Virus record (IMG/VR): IMGVR_UViG_3300027129_000004
Coordinates: 1-64,000 of that record
DNA length: 64,000 bases
Reading direction: 5' to 3' (one strand)
DNA from: a virus
A model generated the notes under the pieces. It was given only the letters and a program-made list of their open reading frames with translations, made no database searches and had not been told where the DNA came from. How positions within the stretch are numbered: position 1 is the stretch's first letter; each line of letters starts with the position of its first letter. Positions 6,142-14,187 of the stretch are shown piece by piece. The position numbers and the translations under genes were made by a program.

Positions 6142-6904
6142 ATGGTAAATCCTAAAAGATTTTATACCTATGCGTATTTAAGAGAAGATAGGACTCCTTA
6201 TTACATAGGTAAAGGTAGTGGAAGAAGATATTATAGTAGGAAAAAAACTGACATAAAACCACCTAAAGATAAATCAAGAGTAATATTATTAAAGCAAAAT
6301 TTAACCGAAGAAGAAGCATTTAGACACGAAATTTATATGATTGCGATTTTTGGTAAATTTGAAAACTGGTATTTTACTCAATAGGACTGATGGTGGGCAA
6401 GGTTCTTCAAATTTTTCTGAAGAAGCATTAAAAAAAATAAGTGAATCATCAAAAAATAGAGTTTATTCCTTAAAAACTAGAATAAAAAAAAGTAAATCTA
6501 TGACTGGTAAATTTCATACGGAAGAAACTAAAAGGAAAATGAGAGAATCTAAAAAAAATATATCCAAAGAAACAAGAGAAAAAATAAGTAAATGTAGTAA
6601 GGGTAGATTGCATACTGAAGAAACTAAAGAAAAAATAAGACAAGCAAATATTGGGAAAAAAATAAGTGAAGAAACAAAAAGAAAAATGAAAAATAAAATT
6701 TTAAGTGAAGAACATAGAAACACAATTTCAAATTTGCAGAGAAGACATTTTCTTTTTACTTCACCTAATGGAGAAATTATAGAGGAATTTACTACTTTGA
6801 TGAAATTTGGTAAAAAATATGGATTAGATTCTTCTTGCCTTTCAAAAGTGTTAAGGGGAAAGTTAAAACAACATAAAGGATGGAAAGTTCGTCAAATTTT
6901 ATGA
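6142..6904 (+). pseudogene. GIY-YIG endonuclease with NUMOD3 repeats, frameshifted
   Basis: Frame 1 (6142-6384) encodes the GIY-YIG domain (FYTYAYLRED...YYIGKGSGRRYY). Frame 2 (to 6904) continues with ILLNRTDGGQG, about four NUMOD3-like repeats (TEETKRKM, KETREKI and similar) and a helix-turn-helix end SSCLSKVLRGK...HKGWK. The switch lies near 6355-6370 in GGTAAATTTG, where one inserted base or two lost bases would restore frame. The halves look otherwise intact, so the lesion is recent, a sequencing error, or programmed. Confidence 0.8.
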
Positions 6905-6932
6905 TATAATAATAGGTGTAATTTTAAAATTT

Positions 6933-7094
6933 ATGAAACCTCTTCCACCAAAACACGAACTTGATATTTTTTGGACTGTTGCCACCAGTTCCGCAATTGA
7001 AAGTGGCACAAGACCCCACCTAATTTTTGCCCGACTGCTGTATGATGAGTTGTCGGACGAAGAGTTCCCTTACAAAATTGCTGATTCAAAATGA
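6933..7094 (+). CDS. Small hypothetical protein
   Basis: 53 residues, mixed, starting MKPLPPKHELDIFW. TATAAT at 6905-6910 may be its promoter. It overlaps the next start as ATGA. Part of it also reads as a cassette-like sequence (AGTGGCACAAGACCCC with TATGAT at 7041), so DNA here probably has two jobs. Confidence 0.65.
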   Translation: MKPLPPKHELDIFWTVATSSAIESGTRPHLIFARLLYDELSDEEFPYKIADSK

Positions 7095-7372
7095 GTTTTT
7101 CTAAGACTGTTTCTGTTGTTGCTGCTCTTGCCAGTATCTTTGCTGCTGGTGCTACTGGTTGGAAACTGGCAGATTCACAAAAAGAAGTTCCTTTGACTCC
7201 ATTGGACCAAAAGGTAATGGAACTGGAAAAGAAACTTGAACAAACACAACAACCACAAGTTGCTCCAGAACCTGTAAATCTCCCACAACCTACAGTTCAA
7301 ACAGTAGCACCACAACCTGCTATACTGCCACCACCTCCACCACCAGTAACTACTACTGAGGTAACACAATGA
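7091..7372 (+). CDS. Membrane-anchored proline-rich protein
   Basis: 93 residues. N-terminal membrane segment (about 6-25), a short coiled-coil stretch (DQKVMELEKKLEQTQQ), then a Pro/Gln/Val-rich tail ending with six consecutive prolines. The layout is like periplasm-spanning linkers or spanin-type proteins, but no lysis genes are adjacent. Overlaps the next start by ATGA. Confidence 0.75.
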   Translation: MSFSKTVSVVAALASIFAAGATGWKLADSQKEVPLTPLDQKVMELEKKLEQTQQPQVAPEPVNLPQPTVQTVAPQPAILPPPPPPVTTTEVTQ

Positions 7373-7623
7373 AAACTGAAATGAATAAGGACGCATACTA
7401 CGACTGGATTGCCGAAAATGATTCATATCCAGAACATTCTCATAAGTGGATAGTGGGACTTTATAACAAATATGAAGGTGTAGAGGGACTTCACCGATAC
7501 TTTGGAGTTTTTGAAACTCAAAATGAAGCACGAATTTTTGCTTCAAACTATAAGGACAAATATACAAAACCAGGATTTATTTCAAGTGTGCGAGTGTTCC
7601 CTTTATGTTCAATTGTTGAATAA
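7369..7623 (+). CDS. Small hypothetical protein
   Basis: 84 residues (80 if ATG 7381 is used), containing YDWIAENDSYPEHSHKW and a C-terminal segment like other 'FETQNEA..FASNYK' phage proteins. Its TAA begins the endonuclease 5' element that follows. Confidence 0.7.
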   Translation: MKTEMNKDAYYDWIAENDSYPEHSHKWIVGLYNKYEGVEGLHRYFGVFETQNEARIFASNYKDKYTKPGFISSVRVFPLCSIVE

Positions 7624-7728
7624 ATAATAGTACCTGTTATAGTTCGCACCTTATCAGGTAAAGATTAGAGGGCAGAAATGTCCTCTTTTCTTGTATAAAT
7701 ATTATTGCGAACTGTAACAGAAAGAACT
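7621..7728 (+). promoter_or_regulatory. Endonuclease 5' element E2 (hairpin with late promoter)
   Basis: Arms GTTATAGTTCGCA (7636-7648) and TGCGAACTGTAAC (7706-7718) pair over 13 positions with one G-T. The inner hairpin is AGAGGGC/GTCCTCT (7667-7686) followed by TTTTC. TATAAATA is at 7694-7701. Confidence 0.75.
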
Positions 7729-8514
7729 ATGACTGCACAAAGTCCAAGAATTTACATATACAAGATTATCTTTGAGGAAGTTTTGTATTACTATTATGGT
7801 GTTCATAAAGAGAAGAAGTTTAATGAATACTATATGGGTTCTCCTGAAACTCATAAGTGGATGTGGAATTTTTATACTCCTAAAAAGCAGATACTTCAAC
7901 TTTTTAACTTCACAGATGAAGGTTGGTTAGAAGCATTAGATATTGAAGAAAGATTAATTAGACCAGTTTTTAATACTGATAAATGGTGTCTTAACGAAGC
8001 ATGTGGTGGAAAGTTTTCTATTGATGTTTCTAGAAAAAATGGACAAAAAACAGGTAAAAAAATGTATGAAGAAAAAAGAGGTTTGTTTGCCTTAACACCA
8101 GAAGAAAGAAGTGAAATAGGAAGAAAAACTTTTGAAAAAGCAATAGGTTGTTTTTCCGTACCTCCAGAAGAAAGAACAAAACTTTCAAGTAAAGTAGGTA
8201 AAAGAAATTGCGAACTTGGTATTGGAGTTGCTGGAAGAAGTAAAGAAAAAATGACTGAAGATGGTAAAAAAGGTGGTACAAAAACAAAAGAACTTGGAGT
8301 AGGAATATTTGCTCTAACTAAAGAGGAAAGAAAAATTATATCTTCTAATGGTGGTAAAATAGGTGGAAGTAAAGGTGGTAAGAAAGGAGGGAAAACTACA
8401 GGTACTCAAAGATGGATGTGTCTTGAGACGGGATATATAACAACACCAGGACCACTTTCAATATATCAAAAGAAACAAGGTATAGATACTTCCAAACGAG
8501 TTAGAGTATCATAA
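7729..8514 (+). CDS. GIY-YIG-like endonuclease with repeat linker
   Basis: About 261 residues. The N-terminal IYIYKIIFEEV...YYYYGVHK with YYMGSPETHKW is a GIY-YIG-like core. Then come four copies of a module of the type [EK]-L-G-x-G-x-[FH]-A-L-T-x-E-E-R followed by G-G-K, and the end domain QRWMCLETGYI...LSxYQKKxxIDTSKR. The same end domain is found on the genes at 10098 and 32407. A homing endonuclease role is inferred. Start ATG 7729 is preferred over an upstream TTG inside the hairpin arm. Confidence 0.8.
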   Translation: MTAQSPRIYIYKIIFEEVLYYYYGVHKEKKFNEYYMGSPETHKWMWNFYTPKKQILQLFNFTDEGWLEALDIEERLIRPVFNTDKWCLNEACGGKFSIDVSRKNGQKTGKKMYEEKRGLFALTPEERSEIGRKTFEKAIGCFSVPPEERTKLSSKVGKRNCELGIGVAGRSKEKMTEDGKKGGTKTKELGVGIFALTKEERKIISSNGGKIGGSKGGKKGGKTTGTQRWMCLETGYITTPGPLSIYQKKQGIDTSKRVRVS

Positions 8515-8572
8515 GGACACTTGAAGAACTGGCACAGGGCATCTCCACAGGTGCCCTTTTTCGTTGTATAAT
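8515..8572 (+). promoter_or_regulatory. Terminator-promoter cassette
   Basis: GGACACTTGAAGAACTGGCACA, then the hairpin GGGCA/TGCCC with TTTTT, then TATAAT at 8567-8572. Confidence 0.7.
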
Positions 8573-8594
8573 GACTTCATAAGCAACCAAACCG

Positions 8595-8801
8595 ATGACT
8601 GACCAACAACAAATCACCGACGCATTTATGAGGGACTTTGAGGAACTCCTGCGTCGTTATAATGCCTCTTTTGATTTTTATAGTTATGATTGCGACACTC
8701 ATGCAGAGATTGACTTTGATGGTATCTATGATGAGAATGGAAATCAGGTAAGACCTTACATCAACTTTCAACTGCCCAATTACATCAATCCTAACCGATG
8801 A
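8595..8801 (+). CDS. Small hypothetical protein
   Basis: 68 residues; acidic, with YSYDCDTHAEIDFDGIYDENG in the middle (possible metal-binding acidic turn, unproven). First gene after a promoter cassette; ATGA overlap with the next. Confidence 0.75.
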   Translation: MTDQQQITDAFMRDFEELLRRYNASFDFYSYDCDTHAEIDFDGIYDENGNQVRPYINFQLPNYINPNR

Positions 8802-9100
8802 CTGAACTTACTCCTGAAGCACAAGCAGTTGTAGATGCCTTCTATCGTGAATTGCCCCCAAACTATCAGCAAGGAGGTATTACTGCTGCTCTCCGTGCTG
8901 CTATTGATAGTGTAGTTCCTGAAGAAGCAGAAGCATATAAACGGGGAGTAAAAATCCACGAACAAATGGAAGAATACTTGAAAACTCATTCTTTTGAGGT
9001 TTATACAGAAGGAGAAACAAAGTTATATGAAAGTGGTTTAGAGTATTCTCAACCTGATTATATTTTTGATGGACAGGGGATGTATTATCAGGACACTTGA
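8798..9100 (+). CDS. Hypothetical protein
   Basis: 100 residues. The N-terminal half resembles the short helical 'MTE...A..vmdAf...IAAALRAA' proteins encoded elsewhere in the window. The C-terminal half is acidic. The last codons (GAC ACT TGA) belong to the following promoter cassette. Confidence 0.75.
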   Translation: MTELTPEAQAVVDAFYRELPPNYQQGGITAALRAAIDSVVPEEAEAYKRGVKIHEQMEEYLKTHSFEVYTEGETKLYESGLEYSQPDYIFDGQGMYYQDT

Positions 9101-9147
9101 AGAACTGGCACAGGGGCACTCCACAGGTGCCCTTTTTGCACTATAAT
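9092..9147 (+). promoter_or_regulatory. Terminator-promoter cassette
   Basis: GGACACTTGAAGAACTGGCACA, hairpin GGGCAC/GTGCCC with TTTTT, and TATAAT at 9142-9147. Confidence 0.7.
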
Positions 9148-9172
9148 ACTCTCATACACAAAGGAACTCCAA

Positions 9173-9457
9173 ATGCTTGATGCCTTTACTGATTATCCTA
9201 TTCCATCTTATGGTGATGTTGCGGGAGAAAAAGCACCTATTCGTAAGGCAACAATCCTGACTTATGATAGAAATAAGTATTGTGATGTTCTTGTTTATCA
9301 AGTAGATGAATATGGTGATTTGAGAGGAACTGTTGTGAATTTCAAGCAGTTCTATCTCTATAAAAATGAAGCACGACTTGATGATGGTATTCAATTTACA
9401 TATGAAGAACTAAAAACTCTTCCTTGGACTGAAATAAGTTCTCCTCGTTACATTTGA
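9173..9457 (+). CDS. MLDAFTDYPI-family protein, copy 1
   Basis: 94 residues, mostly beta-like (KYCDVLVYQVDEYGDLRG). About two thirds identical to the protein at 43111, some 34 kb away. Preceded by AAAGGAACTCC, a good ribosome site also used by other cassette-driven genes. Function unknown. Confidence 0.85.
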   Translation: MLDAFTDYPIPSYGDVAGEKAPIRKATILTYDRNKYCDVLVYQVDEYGDLRGTVVNFKQFYLYKNEARLDDGIQFTYEELKTLPWTEISSPRYI

Positions 9458-9484
9458 CATAATACTCTCATAGACAACAAACCG
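9455..9484 (+). promoter_or_regulatory. Remnant of a promoter cassette
   Basis: Only the distal part remains: GACATAATACTCTCATAGACA and the AAACCG leader. The ACTGGCACA part is absent. Confidence 0.4.
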
Positions 9485-9745
9485 ATGACCGACTTCTACA
9501 GACTTATTCCTGGAACTGAAATTCTTCATAGCACCACTGATGTTTATGAACTCACTGATGAAGCAGAAGGTGTAACTCATACTGCAAAACTTCAAGCAGA
9601 TAATGGTGGGGTGTATATTGAATACACTGAAAAGAACCACGATTCAACAACTAAAAGTATCACCGAATGTGTGTCTATTGGGAACAAACAACTTGCGATC
9701 GTAGTTGCTCGTCGTATTCTTGAACTTTATGGAGAACTAAAATGA
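9485..9745 (+). CDS. Hypothetical protein
   Basis: 86 residues; beta-rich with a helical C-terminus (KQLAIVVARRILELYGELK). GGAGAACTAAAATGA forms both its end and the ribosome site of the next gene. Confidence 0.75.
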   Translation: MTDFYRLIPGTEILHSTTDVYELTDEAEGVTHTAKLQADNGGVYIEYTEKNHDSTTKSITECVSIGNKQLAIVVARRILELYGELK

Positions 9746-10002
9746 ACTATGAAACCGAAATCATAGATGGACGCAAAGCAGTGGTCCGTCATTTCTTCAA
9801 ACCACACGAAATCCAAGTTGGTTCTCGTTGGGCACGGGCAGATGGTTCCAAAGGTTATGTGACTGTTGAAGGTCTCAATTCTTATGGGAGCACAGACCCT
9901 TGTTATGAAGTTGTGTATTCTTGGGAAGAAAATGGTGTGAAGAAAATCTGGCAAAAAGAAACTTTTAGTTTTCAGTGTCGTTATTGTTTGATTGTAGAAT
10001 GA
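9742..10002 (+). CDS. Hypothetical protein
   Basis: 86 residues, beta-rich; contains KPHEIQVGSRWARADGSKGYVTVEGL, similar in style to small barrel (SH3-like) phage proteins such as the 12364 product (IPIGSKWKHKNSNDVYVV). Unknown function. Confidence 0.7.
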   Translation: MNYETEIIDGRKAVVRHFFKPHEIQVGSRWARADGSKGYVTVEGLNSYGSTDPCYEVVYSWEENGVKKIWQKETFSFQCRYCLIVE

Positions 10003-10097
10003 CTAAATAACAATACCTGTAAGTCGCATTATAGGTGGAAGAGGTGCTTTCGGGCACCTTTTCTTGTATAAATAGTATTGCGACTTACAGAGTAGAA
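10003..10097 (+). promoter_or_regulatory. Endonuclease 5' element E3 (hairpin with late promoter)
   Basis: Perfect 12-bp arms CTGTAAGTCGCA (10017-10028) and TGCGACTTACAG (10079-10090). Inner hairpin AGGTGC/GCACCT (10042-10059) plus TTTTC. TATAAATA at 10067-10074. Confidence 0.8.
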
Positions 10098-10862
10098 ATG
10101 AACTATCTAAAAGTTTATTGTAATCTCATCAGGAAAGCAGAGAACAGAACTCCACCTGATGGATATACAGAAAAACACCACATCTTTCCAGTAAGTATTT
10201 ACGGAAAGAATAATAGAGTTGTAGTTCTTACTTCAAGAGAACATTATGTTGCTCACGCACTACTTGAAAAAATATGTATAGTGAGATATGGTGTTCATCA
10301 TTATAAAACTCACAAAATGACTAATGCTCATATGAGAATGAAAAATAACAAAAGATATTACAATTCTTATCTTTATGAAAAATGTAGAAATAGATTTAGT
10401 GAGATAATTACTGAAAAAAATAAAGGGAGAGTTCATTCAATAGAAACCAGAGAAAAGATGGGTAATATTAGTGAAGATGTTAGAATTTTGAGACAAAATA
10501 TTGGAAAAGAAGTTGGAAATAAATTTGTAGAATTGAAAGTCGGTATTCACAATTTTACAAAAGAAGAAAGAGTTGAAGTTGCTAAAATGGGTGGAAATAA
10601 GTGTAAAGAACTTGGTAAAGGTATTCATAGTAGGACAGAAGATGAGAAATCAAAAGATGGTAAAATGGGTGGTAAAAAAACCTATGAACTAAAAATCGGT
10701 GCCTTTTCTATACCAAAAGAAGAAAGGTTAAAAATTATTCAAAAAGTAAATTCTCAAAGATGGATGTGTCTTGAAACAGGTTATATTAGTAATGCTGGTG
10801 CTCTTTCAACATATCAAAAAAAGAGAGATATAGACACTTCTAAAAGAAAACGAATATCATAG
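10098..10862 (+). CDS. HNH-type endonuclease with repeat linker
   Basis: 254 residues. The N-terminal domain has YTEKHHIFPVSIYG and REHYVAHALLEK, the His-rich signature of a phage HNH/ββα-metal nuclease. A linker follows with NUMOD-like helices and modules such as [EK]-L-K-V-G-I-H-N-F-T-K-E-E-R. The C-terminal QRWMCLETGYI domain is shared with the GIY-YIG genes at 7729 and 32407. Thus the nuclease head has been exchanged while the DNA-binding tail is kept. Confidence 0.85.
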   Translation: MNYLKVYCNLIRKAENRTPPDGYTEKHHIFPVSIYGKNNRVVVLTSREHYVAHALLEKICIVRYGVHHYKTHKMTNAHMRMKNNKRYYNSYLYEKCRNRFSEIITEKNKGRVHSIETREKMGNISEDVRILRQNIGKEVGNKFVELKVGIHNFTKEERVEVAKMGGNKCKELGKGIHSRTEDEKSKDGKMGGKKTYELKIGAFSIPKEERLKIIQKVNSQRWMCLETGYISNAGALSTYQKKRDIDTSKRKRIS

Positions 10863-10907
10863 GGACACTTTCCAAACCGTCACAGGGACACTTTCCAAAC
10901 CGTCACA
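10862..10907 (+). repeat. 23-bp tandem duplication in a promoter cassette
   Basis: GGGACACTTTCCAAACCGTCACA is present twice head to tail (10862-10884 and 10885-10907). Confidence 0.9.
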
Positions 10908-10943
10908 GGGGCACTTGAAAACAGGTGCCCTTTGTCGTATAAT
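10885..10943 (+). promoter_or_regulatory. Terminator-promoter cassette
   Basis: Hairpin GGGCAC/GTGCCC with TTTG, then TATAAT at 10938-10943 and the AAACCG leader. Confidence 0.65.
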
Positions 10944-10965
10944 AACCTTATAAGAAACCAAACCG

Positions 10966-11148
10966 ATGTCTCTCAATTATTTGTGTCTTGTTGATGGTGT
11001 CGTAGAATACGGCAGCACAGACCTCAACCAATTCAATCATTACCGTATGGTGTATGCCGAAGAACACCAAGATGCTGATGTTCAGTATCTCACTCTGACT
11101 GATGAAGAGTATGATGAACTATTTCCTGTGGAGGAGGGTGATTACTAA
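10966..11148 (+). CDS. Small acidic hypothetical protein
   Basis: 60 residues, pI clearly acidic, ending ...EEYDELFPVEEGDY. The GGAGGAGGG run inside its last codons is the ribosome site for the next gene, which starts at TAATG. Confidence 0.75.
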   Translation: MSLNYLCLVDGVVEYGSTDLNQFNHYRMVYAEEHQDADVQYLTLTDEEYDELFPVEEGDY

Positions 11149-11327
11149 TGACTGTTGCTGAATGGATTGAGAAACTCAAAGAGTTTCCACAAGACAAAGA
11201 AGTAAAAATCACAGATGGGCATAAGTATCACTTTTACGAAGGTGATTTTGACTTCCAACTCTTTGAGGATGTAGATGGTTCTACCTTTGTAGATATTGGT
11301 ATTGGTGGATTTGAGGTAGAAGAATGA
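11148..11327 (+). CDS. MTVAE-family small protein, copy 1
   Basis: 59 residues: MTVAEWIEKLKEFPQDKEVK then a Gly/Asp-rich end. Paralogue of 12133 (MTVAELIEKLKEYPQDLRV). This opening is widespread among phage hypothetical proteins. Function unknown. Confidence 0.8.
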   Translation: MTVAEWIEKLKEFPQDKEVKITDGHKYHFYEGDFDFQLFEDVDGSTFVDIGIGGFEVEE

Positions 11328-11500
11328 TTGAAGCAATTGAAGTCGCACTTTATCATGGAAACATTCTCTGTGCCTTTTCTACCCGTGATGAGTGTAAAAC
11401 CTTCATCAAAGAAAAACACCCTGATATTGACCCATTTGATATTCAACTAAAAACTCAATACATTAGTGATTACAAACCTTCTGGATACTTTGACCGATGA
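11324..11500 (+). CDS. Small hypothetical protein
   Basis: 58 residues, alpha/beta-like with CAFSTRDECKTFIKEKHPDID. ATGA overlaps at both ends. Confidence 0.7.
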   Translation: MIEAIEVALYHGNILCAFSTRDECKTFIKEKHPDIDPFDIQLKTQYISDYKPSGYFDR

Positions 11501-11652
11501 AATACTTTTTTCAAGATTACCTTGCTATGCCTCTTAGCATTCTATTGTTTCTTCTGATTGCTCCAACTGTAATGCTTGGTGGAGTTATATTTGCCACACA
11601 TATTCTTGGAGTTCTTCCTGATACTGGTATTTGCCAAAAGGTGGAGAAATGA
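11497..11652 (+). CDS. Small membrane protein
   Basis: 51 residues with one long hydrophobic stretch (about residues 9-40). Coupled to both neighbours by ATGA overlaps. Confidence 0.65.
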   Translation: MKYFFQDYLAMPLSILLFLLIAPTVMLGGVIFATHILGVLPDTGICQKVEK

Positions 11653-11879
11653 AACCTTATCTTTTGATTGCGGGGGACAACTATTACCCTTCTGCTTATA
11701 CTGGTGATTGGATTGCTTGTTATGAAACTAAAGAGGAAGCACAAGAAAAATGGGAGGAAATATCATCAAAATCAAAGTATAGATATGACTGGTATGAAAT
11801 CGTTGATTTGAGAAAGTGGATGGAAGATACTACATTTGATACTTTTGGAACTACTGGACTTATTGGAGACCCACAGTGA
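11649..11879 (+). CDS. Hypothetical protein
   Basis: 76 residues; opens with KPYLLIAGDNYYPSAYTGDW. The end GLIGDPQ is encoded by GGAGACCCACAGTGA, which doubles as the ribosome site and GTG start of the next gene; the same junction recurs near 16,575. Confidence 0.75.
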   Translation: MKPYLLIAGDNYYPSAYTGDWIACYETKEEAQEKWEEISSKSKYRYDWYEIVDLRKWMEDTTFDTFGTTGLIGDPQ

Positions 11880-12136
11880 AATTTTTTCAATATGACAAAA
11901 AAGTTTGGGATGATGGGGATACTGACCACACCTGGCAGTTTGGCATCATCAAAAATCTTTCATTACTTTGGGTGAATTATGAGAACCCCAGTAGGTTAGT
12001 TCATAGTAATGGTGGATTACACATCATGCTCTCATTTCTTACTTCTTCTTCTTTTCTTGGAGTAGATTTTCAAGTTGGTAAGGTTGGTTTGAGTTTTAAC
12101 TTTTTCACAGAATACTTTGAGGGGTGGCAAGAATGA
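11876..12136 (+). CDS. MKFFQ-family hypothetical protein (GTG start)
   Basis: 86 residues. Distant relative of the 5096 product. GTG 11876 overlaps the previous TGA, and GGAG lies 7 bases before it. Confidence 0.75.
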   Translation: MKFFQYDKKVWDDGDTDHTWQFGIIKNLSLLWVNYENPSRLVHSNGGLHIMLSFLTSSSFLGVDFQVGKVGLSFNFFTEYFEGWQE

Positions 12137-12360
12137 CTGTTGCTGAATTGATTGAAAAACTTAAAGAGTATCCACAAGATTTGAGAGTGGTTGTTCGTGG
12201 TTATGAGGGTGGAGTAGATGATGTTAGTCATTTTGAAGAACTTGAAATCTTACTGGACTATCATGATGCTTGGTATTATGGAAAACACGAAGAGGTATTT
12301 TCTTGGACCAAGGATACAACTCACGAAAAAGTTCCAGCACTTAAACTTTGTGGAGAATGA
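12133..12360 (+). CDS. MTVAE-family small protein, copy 2
   Basis: 75 residues. MTVAELIEKLKEYPQDLRVVV then an acidic and Tyr-rich end. Longer C-terminus than the copy at 11148. Overlaps the previous stop by ATGA. Confidence 0.8.
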   Translation: MTVAELIEKLKEYPQDLRVVVRGYEGGVDDVSHFEELEILLDYHDAWYYGKHEEVFSWTKDTTHEKVPALKLCGE

Positions 12361-12363
12361 AGA

Positions 12364-12546
12364 ATGACTGAAATACCAATAGGTTCTAAATGGAAACATA
12401 AGAACTCTAATGATGTTTATGTTGTAATGGAGCAGTATTCTCATAGAGTTGTTCTTCAACACGAACTTACTGGAACAAGTATCAAACTCACAGTAGGACA
12501 TCTAAATCCAGATGGTTTTGCTGATTATGAAAGGATAGAAGAATGA
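12364..12546 (+). CDS. Small beta-rich protein
   Basis: 60 residues: IPIGSKWKHKNSNDVYVVMEQYSH, a KOW/SH3-like small barrel pattern that I recall from many phage hypothetical proteins. Ends in an ATGA overlap. Confidence 0.75.
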   Translation: MTEIPIGSKWKHKNSNDVYVVMEQYSHRVVLQHELTGTSIKLTVGHLNPDGFADYERIEE

Positions 12547-12767
12547 CTGAAAGAACACCTATACAAATCTCTGGAAATAGAGCATTATGTGCCGATGGAA
12601 CTCTGTGGATGTGGAGTGATGGAGATTTTATGTGTGGAACACCTTCTGGATGGGTAAAACTTCCTCCTATTCCTACCGACGAACAATATGAAATTTTGAC
12701 AAAAGACAGGGTTGAAAAAGAAAGAGAATGGATAAAAAAAGTAACTGAAAAAGGTGGGGGGAATTAA
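12543..12767 (+). CDS. Hypothetical protein
   Basis: 74 residues; Trp-rich middle (LWMWSDGDFMCG) and a charged helical tail. No family recognised. Confidence 0.7.
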   Translation: MTERTPIQISGNRALCADGTLWMWSDGDFMCGTPSGWVKLPPIPTDEQYEILTKDRVEKEREWIKKVTEKGGGN

Positions 12768-12770
12768 AAA

Positions 12771-12947
12771 ATGACTTGTCATATTTCCTGCTATAATCAG
12801 GAGACCAGAGAACTGGAACACTTCAAAGTTCCTAAATCAGTTTATGTTTATGTTATTCAGTTAGAATGTGAAATCAAGTATGGACGGGGTGGTGTTCAAA
12901 AACTTTATCCCGGTAGATTTAATGGTAAATTTTTTGATGAGAAATGA
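12771..12947 (+). CDS. Small hypothetical protein
   Basis: 58 residues starting MTCHISCYNQETREL, mostly beta-like. A TATAAT in its seventh to ninth codons is probably coincidental. Confidence 0.6.
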   Translation: MTCHISCYNQETRELEHFKVPKSVYVYVIQLECEIKYGRGGVQKLYPGRFNGKFFDEK

Positions 12948-12950
12948 ATA

Positions 12951-13217
12951 ATGTTCAACTTCAAAGAGGACTGGGAAGAACCAACTAAAAAAGCAATTCA
13001 ACAAATCATCTCATATAAGGGATACATTCCATCCAAAGACCTCAACGAGTATCAGTATCAAACCTATCTCAAAGTAGCATCACCCTACGAACTGGAAAAG
13101 GACATTATCTTTGAAGAAACGATGCGTAAAGTAAATGAGGAATGTAAAACCTCTTTTGACGCAGAAGACCCTTCTACTTGCAACTATTCTTACTCACGAA
13201 TGATGAGGTACTTATGA
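12951..13217 (+). CDS. Hypothetical protein
   Basis: 88 residues, helical, polar. ATGA overlap with the next gene. No family recognised. Confidence 0.75.
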   Translation: MFNFKEDWEEPTKKAIQQIISYKGYIPSKDLNEYQYQTYLKVASPYELEKDIIFEETMRKVNEECKTSFDAEDPSTCNYSYSRMMRYL

Positions 13218-13429
13218 CTGACGAACAAATTCTTGAACTTGTAAGATTTCACTTTCAAGAGGGTGGATTGAGAGACGATGGTAGTTGTTCTGAATATTTC
13301 GGAACTCCCGAAGATTTTATTGAGTTTGCCCAAGCAATTTATGAAATGGGTAATGAAAATGGTTGGGAAAGTCACCAAGAAAGTGTATCCCTGAACTCCT
13401 CTTATCCTACTGATTATAACTATGACTAA
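13214..13429 (+). CDS. TDEQIL-family small protein, copy 1
   Basis: 71 residues. TDEQILELVRFHF, then EDFIEFAQAIYEMGNENGWES and LNSSYPT. Strongly similar to the product at 16369 and weakly to the MILNEE family at 14766 and 21899. Confidence 0.8.
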   Translation: MTDEQILELVRFHFQEGGLRDDGSCSEYFGTPEDFIEFAQAIYEMGNENGWESHQESVSLNSSYPTDYNYD

Positions 13430-13595
13430 ACTACTCAAATACATCAAATCTCTAAAAACAATCTATGTTCCTTCACTTTGGTTTGGTGTTCTGTTAGTTG
13501 CTTTGTTCTTTCCACAGTATGTTTTGTGGTTTATGTTTGGAACTGCTTGGGGAGTATTGTGGATGATTGCTTACAATTGGTTTCACGACAAATAA
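13422..13595 (+). CDS. Small membrane protein
   Basis: 57 residues, two hydrophobic segments rich in Trp/Phe (about 17-33 and 36-52), basic N-terminus. Overlaps the previous gene by 8 bases. Confidence 0.65.
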   Translation: MTKLLKYIKSLKTIYVPSLWFGVLLVALFFPQYVLWFMFGTAWGVLWMIAYNWFHDK

Positions 13596-13652
13596 GGACA
13601 CTTCCCAAACTGACCACTGACCTTACCACAGACCTTGTGGATGCCCTATAAT
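13595..13652 (+). promoter_or_regulatory. Promoter cassette
   Basis: GGACACTTCCCAAACTGACCAC (diverged upstream half), then TATAAT at 13647-13652 with the CTCATAGACA leader. Confidence 0.6.
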
Positions 13653-13675
13653 ACTCTCATAGACACAAAGACATT

Positions 13676-13891
13676 ATGAATAAGTATCGTATTAAAAAAG
13701 TAAATCACGATGTTTTGGGAGCAATATATTATCCACAAGAAAGAGTATTATTCTTTTTTTGGGAAAATATATATCCAAGAAGTTCTTCATTTGTTGGTTT
13801 TTATGAAACTTATGATGGAGCACTTCAAGATATCAACTCCAGAGCAAGAAATAAAAAAAATGTAGAGTATATTTACAATTTGGACACTTAA
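13676..13891 (+). CDS. NKYRIKK-family protein, copy 1
   Basis: 71 residues: YRIKKVN then YYPQER, an aromatic run, and VEYIYNLDT. Paralogues at 16975 and 17187. The pattern YRIKK...YPQ...F is one I recall from cyanophage and other phage proteins. The stop is provided by the next promoter cassette. Confidence 0.8.
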   Translation: MNKYRIKKVNHDVLGAIYYPQERVLFFFWENIYPRSSSFVGFYETYDGALQDINSRARNKKNVEYIYNLDT

Positions 13892-13939
13892 AGAACTGGC
13901 ACACTCCTCCTTGTGATGGGGTGTGTTTTGCCTTATAAT
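13882..13939 (+). promoter_or_regulatory. Terminator-promoter cassette
   Basis: GGACACTTAAAGAACTGGCACA, hairpin CACACTCC/GGGGTGTG with TTTTG, and TATAAT at 13934-13939. Confidence 0.7.
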
Positions 13940-13962
13940 ACTCTCATAGACACAGACACCTG

Positions 13963-14187
13963 ATGACCTCAGAAAAATTTAAAATCAGACATCCTGAAGA
14001 GTTGGAAGTTCTGAAAGAAAGTGGAGACATCAAGGATTATTCTCTTTATGATACTGCATATGGAGAGTATCTTGAAATCACATTCCTCTCTGGCAAAACA
14101 CTAAAAATTCATAACTGGGGTTCAGAATACAATTGTTATCTTGATTTCACTGAAACTTCACCTCAAACAACACCAGAACTGAAATGA
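13963..14187 (+). CDS. Hypothetical protein
   Basis: 74 residues. The last 35 bases (from 14153) are part of a 40-bp sequence repeated exactly at 25481, where it is read in another frame. ATGA overlap with the next gene. Confidence 0.75.
   Translation: MTSEKFKIRHPEELEVLKESGDIKDYSLYDTAYGEYLEITFLSGKTLKIHNWGSEYNCYLDFTETSPQTTPELK

Noticed and set aside
8030-8287. Minus-strand Phe/Leu-rich frames over the endonuclease genes
   Set aside because: Shadows of Lys/Glu-rich plus-strand coding; the same pattern recurs opposite 32855-33082 and 6514-6723.
12791-12796. TATAAT within a gene near 12,792
   Set aside because: No cassette sequence around it and it lies in coding codons.
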